Origin: Gammaproteobacteria bacterium
GTDB lineage: Bacteria; Pseudomonadota; Gammaproteobacteria; PS1; Pseudothioglobaceae
Length of the DNA stretch: 10,246 bases
Assembly (NCBI GenBank): GCA_015658965.1
Contig: DQNX01000025.1
Span: 1-10,246 of the forward strand
Reading direction: 5' to 3'
Shown here: positions 6,245-10,246 of the stretch, one piece after another
Numbering within the stretch: the first letter of the stretch is position 1
Layout of the letters: each line of letters begins with the position of its first letter
The notes under the pieces: generated by a model
Seen by the model: only the letters and a program-made list of their open reading frames with translations
Told to the model about the DNA's origin: nothing
Database searches by the model: none
Program-made: the position numbers and the translations under genes

Positions 6245-8763
6245 AATGGTTTTTTGGTGTCGTTTGATATATTTTCAATAATGGGCTCATCCCATGAACC
6301 AGTAATTTTATATTCAAATGCCACCACTTTACCAAAAACCTTGTCAATTAATTTACCATCAAACAAGGCCTCATCTATTAGCCAAACGCCCAATCCAATA
6401 GTGCCACCGCCGGCTATGGCTGTTGCTGCAGGGATTGCATCACCAATTGCCGGGCTGACTTTAGCCACCATATCATACTCTTCGTCAATAATATTGCTCT
6501 GGCCAGTTAAGACAATAACGCCAGAAGTTGCATTCAGCTCAAATTTATCAATCTGAGCCACAGAATTGGCAATATGAATGCTTGCATCAATATTATCATA
6601 AGCAAAGCCTTCGCTAGTAACATCACCCACATCGAGCTCTAAACGCTTGGCAATTGATTTGATATTCAATAGCGACAAAATTCGGCCAAGATTTGGGTCT
6701 TTTTCAGTAAACACGCCTTTTTTAACGTTCATGGTCGCATAACCAGTAACCGCTTGATAATCCATATTCCATGGCGCACACTCACAAGAAAGACGAACAT
6801 CAAAGTCAAATTCTCCACCCGTTACTTTTTCCTTAACCTTGAGGTTTTGTAAAAACTCAGCGAGACCCTTGCCTTTTGCATTGGCATAAAGTCGGGTTCT
6901 GCCATCAACCCAAAAACCATTAAAATTTAAGGCTTCATCGCCAACACCAACGCCGTCAAACTGTAGGTTGCTAATTTTTATCAACCCGCCTTGAGAATTT
7001 AACTCAGCACTAAAATCTGGCAAATCATTCTCATCAACATAAACACCTTTAGTACTCAAATACATATTGGGTATATCACTAGGGCTGATTTTCCAGTCAC
7101 CCTTGATAGCATCCAGAGTTGATACCTGCAAACCTAGCAGCTTCACACGGGGGTATTCACCATCATTCATTACCACTTCTATATTGGTTTTAATGGTATC
7201 GGATTCAACTCTGGCACGCCAAGATTGATCCAAACGTTTGGTAATGTAAGTTTCGAAACCACTGCTATTATTAATCAGATCGACCCCAAAAGTACTCTCA
7301 TTGTCATCGCCTCGATTGCCCGGATTAATGAGAATATCAAACGGCATGCCGCGAATATCACCAACACCGGTTGTGGTAATTTCACCCTGATGGAAGGCCA
7401 ATTTAGAATCATAATCTTCAACCACAAGCGCACCATTCAAGGTTGTTAGCCGGTTGTCTTTAAGCACCAAATCAATATCCAAAACTGATTCTCTTTCATC
7501 TAATGGCACAACTAATTTCATATCGCCAGTAACGCCACCTGTTAAAGTAAATTGATCCAACACATCATTCACCGTTTCACTCAGCGGCGCACGACGTAAA
7601 AACGCCACAAGCGTTTCACTTTGGGTGTTGATTTTACCAATCACCTCCACATCCAACCGATCTTGGCTCATGTCCAAAATTTGCACCTTAATATCATTGA
7701 GTGCCATCTCATTAAGCTGGGTACTATTGACCTTAACTACAATCTTTTTACCGTCAGTCTCTAAGCTGGCTTCTAGCTGTTTAAGACTATCCCAGTCAGA
7801 ATTAAACAGCAATTCCATATTTTTTAATTCGGCGCTGAGTCGAGCATCAGCCACTTCCACTTTTGATAAGTTTTTCTTAAAATGAAATTCTACATCTTGT
7901 AACTGACCGGAAATAAAGCCGCGTTTAATCCAAGCGTGTGTGTCGTCACTCAGTACGCTTGATGGAAGGTATGTGGCCACATCACGTGCTTGTATTTTTT
8001 CAATATAACTGTTTAACTCAACAAAATCATTGCCTTGCTCGCTAAAAAATTTCAGATGCGACTGAATCGAAAAATCATCATGACTCACCAGCAATGGAAT
8101 AATGATCGCCTGATCCTGCTCAGATTGCGTTGTGGAGAGTGTGGCGATAATACTCACCTTGCCCCTTTGAGTATTCAAAGCACCAAAATCTAGCGCTTGA
8201 TTCGAAATAGCCAGTGATAATTGGGCTTCATTACGACTCAACACCATCGGTGCAATTTCAATCGTTTGCTCGCCTTTAAGCACTGTTTTATTAATACTTA
8301 GCGATTTCAAGAAATACAATAGCTCTAAACTTTGAGGTGAAATCAACTGGCGAATTTGACTAATACCGAACTCATTCGTGTTTTGATCAGCATCTGAATA
8401 AAGCGTTAAAGTGTCAATGTAAATTTCTCTCGGGTGGTAAGTATCCTCCAATAATGAGTTTAAATTGATATCCCATTGCAGGTGATCAGCCTTAGCGATT
8501 GGCAGGCCTTGCTCTGGTGAATTAACCTTAAAGCCGTGGAGATTTAAAGACAACCCGTCTTTATTAAAGTCAAAACTGATTTTAGACAGGCTAATATCGA
8601 GCTCACTAAACTCAGAAATCTGTTGTTCGATTGGGGCTTTAATCAACGAGGGAAAAGTCACAAAAAAAGCCACAACTAAGACAATCAATAAAGCAACAAT
8701 CGCACCAATCCAAGTGCTTAGTTTTAAGACTTTAACGCCATAAGATAGTGTTTTTTTAATCAT
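6241..8763 (-). CDS. yhdP: YhdP-family AsmA-like lipid-transport protein (short form)
   Basis: This 840-residue protein has one N-terminal membrane anchor at about residues 17-38, followed by a long beta-rich periplasmic part of the AsmA-like/DUF3971 type. The C-terminus is diagnostic for YhdP: a glycine/alanine-rich hydrophobic run at about 776-798 (AIPAATAIAGGGTIGLGVW), then the VFGKVVAFEYKITGSWDEP closing motif near 809-827. In E. coli, YhdP works with TamB and YdbH to move phospholipids from the inner to the outer membrane. The E. coli protein is about 1,266 residues, so this copy is roughly a third shorter, but both ends are intact and no frame break is seen. No good Shine-Dalgarno precedes the ATG. 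It overlaps tldD by ATGA, as expected of the conserved gene pair. Family assignment is firm; the exact function in this organism is inferred. Confidence 0.92.
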   Translation of the reverse strand: MIKKTLSYGVKVLKLSTWIGAIVALLIVLVVAFFVTFPSLIKAPIEQQISEFSELDISLSKISFDFNKDGLSLNLHGFKVNSPEQGLPIAKADHLQWDINLNSLLEDTYHPREIYIDTLTLYSDADQNTNEFGISQIRQLISPQSLELLYFLKSLSINKTVLKGEQTIEIAPMVLSRNEAQLSLAISNQALDFGALNTQRGKVSIIATLSTTQSEQDQAIIIPLLVSHDDFSIQSHLKFFSEQGNDFVELNSYIEKIQARDVATYLPSSVLSDDTHAWIKRGFISGQLQDVEFHFKKNLSKVEVADARLSAELKNMELLFNSDWDSLKQLEASLETDGKKIVVKVNSTQLNEMALNDIKVQILDMSQDRLDVEVIGKINTQSETLVAFLRRAPLSETVNDVLDQFTLTGGVTGDMKLVVPLDERESVLDIDLVLKDNRLTTLNGALVVEDYDSKLAFHQGEITTTGVGDIRGMPFDILINPGNRGDDNESTFGVDLINNSSGFETYITKRLDQSWRARVESDTIKTNIEVVMNDGEYPRVKLLGLQVSTLDAIKGDWKISPSDIPNMYLSTKGVYVDENDLPDFSAELNSQGGLIKISNLQFDGVGVGDEALNFNGFWVDGRTRLYANAKGKGLAEFLQNLKVKEKVTGGEFDFDVRLSCECAPWNMDYQAVTGYATMNVKKGVFTEKDPNLGRILSLLNIKSIAKRLELDVGDVTSEGFAYDNIDASIHIANSVAQIDKFELNATSGVIVLTGQSNIIDEEYDMVAKVSPAIGDAIPAATAIAGGGTIGLGVWLIDEALFDGKLIDKVFGKVVAFEYKITGSWDEPIIENISNDTKKPL

Positions 8764-8784
8764 TCTGATGTATTTTTTTTCTTT

Positions 8785-8819
8785 GATGATTATAGCTTAT
8801 TTGTATCATCATGGATGAT
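8785..8819 (-). promoter_or_regulatory. Candidate -10 box with GATGAT/ATCATC repeats upstream of yhdP
   Basis: In the 89-bp gap between the asparaginase gene and yhdP, the minus strand carries TATAAT at 8789-8794, but no convincing -35 at 16-18 bp. The plus strand reads GATGAT (8785-8790), ATCATC (8805-8810) and GATGAT (8814-8819). The last two form a 15-bp inverted repeat with an ATG centre, and the first overlaps the -10 box. They may be an operator or competing RNA stems, or chance in AT-rich DNA. No terminator-like T run follows on the transcribed strand. Confidence 0.3.
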
Positions 8820-8852
8820 TAGCAAGCAAGCAAACTTTATACCGACAAAAGC

Positions 8853-9338
8853 CTAAGCGTCTGTAAAAAGTCCTAAGTTTTTGTCTTTTTTCACCCGGTC
8901 AAAATCAAACACGCGCCCATTCATAACCACATAAACACCGCTTTTTTTAAGCTGAACAGCGCTTAATGCCACACCTAAATTAAACAATGCATCTGAGTTA
9001 TTAACTGAATACGGAATCATTGAACCAAATAACACAATAGTTTTATTCTTGATTTTATTACCCAATAACTTAGCAGTCTCGACCAGAGTGTCCGTACCGT
9101 GAGTAACCAGGATATTGTCTTCATTACATTCAAGGCATTTGGATAGAATAAGGTCTCTATCTTCGTCGTTCATATCTAGACTATCTCTTAAAAATAGTCT
9201 TTCTAATGAAATATCTAAACCAACCCGCCCACGCTCCAACATATGTTTTAAGTGGGACTGATTAAATCCTAACTCACCATTAAGTTCGTTATAAATTTTA
9301 TCAATTGTACCGCCAGTAATCAGTAATTTAATGGTCAT
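8853..9338 (-). CDS. Single-domain asparaginase-like protein
   Basis: This 161-residue protein corresponds to the N-terminal catalytic domain of bacterial L-asparaginases, which hydrolyse asparagine to aspartate and ammonia and are usually about 320-350 residues. The first signature TGGTID (8-13) supplies the nucleophile Thr11. The second, THGTDTLVET (79-88), supplies Thr82 and Asp83. Lys151 in the segment DFDRVKKDKN aligns with the catalytic lysine of E. coli type II enzyme. The C-terminal domain is absent, yet the frame ends cleanly (GLFTDA, TAG), and no asparaginase-like sequence continues in the 89 bases before yhdP. Short stand-alone asparaginase-domain proteins are known from gammaproteobacteria, so this is probably a natural short form, not a broken gene. 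The activity is uncertain because the second domain normally completes the active site of the neighbouring subunit. No strong Shine-Dalgarno is seen; the gene starts 25 bases after the DsrE-like gene. Confidence 0.85.
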   Translation of the reverse strand: MTIKLLITGGTIDKIYNELNGELGFNQSHLKHMLERGRVGLDISLERLFLRDSLDMNDEDRDLILSKCLECNEDNILVTHGTDTLVETAKLLGNKIKNKTIVLFGSMIPYSVNNSDALFNLGVALSAVQLKKSGVYVVMNGRVFDFDRVKKDKNLGLFTDA

Positions 9339-9363
9339 CAGTGTTTATTAATTATCAATAAAA

Positions 9364-9855
9364 TTACTCAATTTTAATATAGGCAAAACCTTGAGATTGT
9401 AACTCAGCAATTCTTACTACACCTGATGGCACTGACTCTACACCTGTTAATAATTTAGACTTATCTAGTCCAATGCCCGAACGAGTAATATCACACAATT
9501 CCAACTTCACCTCTTGACTTTCATTAAGCGCCGACAGTCTTCCGGTATTACTTTCACGCCTCTCGGCCATTGCCTTATCCTCGGCAAAAGGTGTTTTTTC
9601 TAATTTATCATCAGTAACAAATCGAATACCGTGAGCTACAAAAACAATACGCACATCATAGTCAACCATCTCATTTTGATAATGATTTGTCATATTGTTA
9701 ATACTAGTCAACATTGCGCTAAACCTTCTCGGATCAGAAAAATCAGCGTGATAGACTACTTTTCTAACTTCATCCTCCTCTGCAATAGCAACTGAAGCTC
9801 CAAAGCCCGACATCAACATAATAGTTAAGAGTAATTTTTTTAATAATTCTTTCAT
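9364..9855 (-). CDS. Exported DsrE-family protein
   Basis: The preferred start gives 163 residues. It begins MKELLKKLLLTIMLMSGFG, a basic start plus hydrophobic core, with a likely signal-peptidase I site after residues ASVAIA (about 25), so the mature protein should be periplasmic. The mature part shows the DsrE/DsrF-like alpha/beta pattern: VRKVVYHADFSDP, then YDVRIVFVAHGIRFV, then the C-terminal LLTGVESVPSGVVRIAELQSQGFAYIKI typical of these small exported proteins. A single cysteine, Cys121 in LELCDITRSGI, stands where the family's conserved Cys lies. Cytoplasmic DsrE proteins carry sulfur as persulfide in sulfur oxidation; the role of exported relatives is not established. A start 16 codons upstream at 9903 is possible, but AAAAAGG (9863-9869), seven bases before 9855, and the signal peptide favour the shorter form. 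It follows yggS and precedes the asparaginase gene, probably co-transcribed. Confidence 0.85.
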   Translation of the reverse strand: MKELLKKLLLTIMLMSGFGASVAIAEEDEVRKVVYHADFSDPRRFSAMLTSINNMTNHYQNEMVDYDVRIVFVAHGIRFVTDDKLEKTPFAEDKAMAERRESNTGRLSALNESQEVKLELCDITRSGIGLDKSKLLTGVESVPSGVVRIAELQSQGFAYIKIE

Positions 9856-9862
9856 GATTTTA

Positions 9863-9869
9863 CCTTTTT
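9863..9869 (-). promoter_or_regulatory. Shine-Dalgarno selecting the internal start of the DsrE-like gene
   Basis: AAAAAGG on the minus strand lies seven bases before the ATG at 9855. It supports the start that places the signal peptide at the very N-terminus and not the in-frame ATG 48 bases upstream, whose product would have an untypical 16-residue extension rich in Tyr and Lys. Confidence 0.6.
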
Positions 9870-9915
9870 CATAAAAATATTTTACAAAGCGATAATATAT
9901 CAAATAGTCGTCTTG

Positions 9916-10246
9916 CTAAGGTCTTTTTCCAAAAATATCTGCACCGATACGCACAAAGGTGGCACCTTTTTCTATCGCCAATTCAAGATCAGCACTCATC
10001 CCCATTGACAATGTGTCCAAATTTGGATATTTTTTAAGTATTTCAGACATTTTAGTGAAACTTAATGCAGGGTTATGAGGGCTGGGTATGCACATAAAAC
10101 CCCTTAAAGTAATATTTTGTAAATCTTTAAAATGAGGGATGATTTCATCAATTTCATTTACCAAAACACCAGACTTGGTTGCTTCGTTGTCAATATTGAC
10201 TTGCAAAAGTACATTGAGTTTAGCTATTCCATCTGGGTGTTGATCG
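9916..10246 (-). CDS. yggS: YggS/PROSC-family PLP homeostasis protein, C-terminal part (5' end outside the window)
   Basis: The frame is open to the right edge and gives about 110 residues of a protein usually 220-235 long. The visible part starts DQHPDGIAKLNVLLQVN and includes VNIDNEATKSGV, then RGFMCIPSP, LSMGMSADLELAIEKGATFV and RIGADIFGKRP. These are the phosphate-binding and C-terminal motifs of the YggS/YBL036C fold-type III barrel. YggS binds pyridoxal 5'-phosphate and helps balance cellular vitamin B6 and amino acids; no enzyme reaction is known for it. The PLP-binding lysine lies in the missing N-terminal half. An internal TTG at 10206 is not a real start, because homology continues upstream of it. 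The stop is 60 bases before the DsrE-like gene, so the two may share a transcript. Confidence 0.95.
   Translation of the reverse strand, partial: DQHPDGIAKLNVLLQVNIDNEATKSGVLVNEIDEIIPHFKDLQNITLRGFMCIPSPHNPALSFTKMSEILKKYPNLDTLSMGMSADLELAIEKGATFVRIGADIFGKRP

Noticed and set aside
8853..9338. Asparaginase gene as a pseudogene or assembly truncation
   Set aside because: The reading frame is clean, catalytic residues are intact, and stand-alone asparaginase domains of this size are known. No remnant of the second domain is visible downstream.
9339..9363. AT-rich near-palindrome between the DsrE-like and asparaginase genes as a terminator
   Set aside because: The possible stem is five A/T pairs with no GC and no following T run.

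Overview
The window is one co-directional block on the minus strand: all twelve well-supported genes read from high to low coordinates, and two of them run off the ends. AT-rich composition, separate (unfused) nuoC and nuoD, the conserved yhdP-tldD gene pair and the protein sequences point to a gammaproteobacterium. A Sec-exported DsrE-like protein would suit a marine sulfur-oxidising lineage (SUP05/Thioglobus-like or a bivalve symbiont relative), but that placement is inference, not read from a marker gene.

In transcription order, the right end (10246 to about 8850) carries the 3' part of a YggS-type PLP-homeostasis gene, an exported DsrE-like protein and a single-domain asparaginase. The middle (8763 to 4820) carries yhdP, an inner-membrane-anchored AsmA-like lipid-transfer protein, and tldD, a zinc metalloprotease subunit. 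These two overlap by ATGA. The left part (4741 to 1) is the first half of the NADH:quinone oxidoreductase (complex I) operon: nuoA, nuoB, nuoC, nuoD, nuoE, nuoF and the first 17 codons of nuoG. A consensus -10 box just upstream of nuoA, followed by a strong Shine-Dalgarno and a GTG start, suggests that the nuo operon has its own promoter in the 78-bp gap after tldD.

The complex I subunits visible here make up the NADH-oxidising arm (NuoE, NuoF, start of NuoG), the connecting arm carrying cluster N2 (NuoB, NuoC, NuoD) and one membrane subunit (NuoA). All iron-sulfur ligand cysteines I looked for are present. The genes are tightly packed (1- or 4-base overlaps or short gaps), with one exception: a 190-bp spacer between nuoD and nuoE. 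That spacer is spanned by a small open frame linked to both neighbours by ATGA overlaps and preceded by a good Shine-Dalgarno. It also contains several inverted repeats and three copies of a CAGYAGAAGG-like motif. It is the most unexplained sequence in the window. The rest looks like ordinary housekeeping sequence; I see no defence system, phage, transposase, CRISPR array, rRNA or tRNA. No gene-free stretch exceeds 300 bases.
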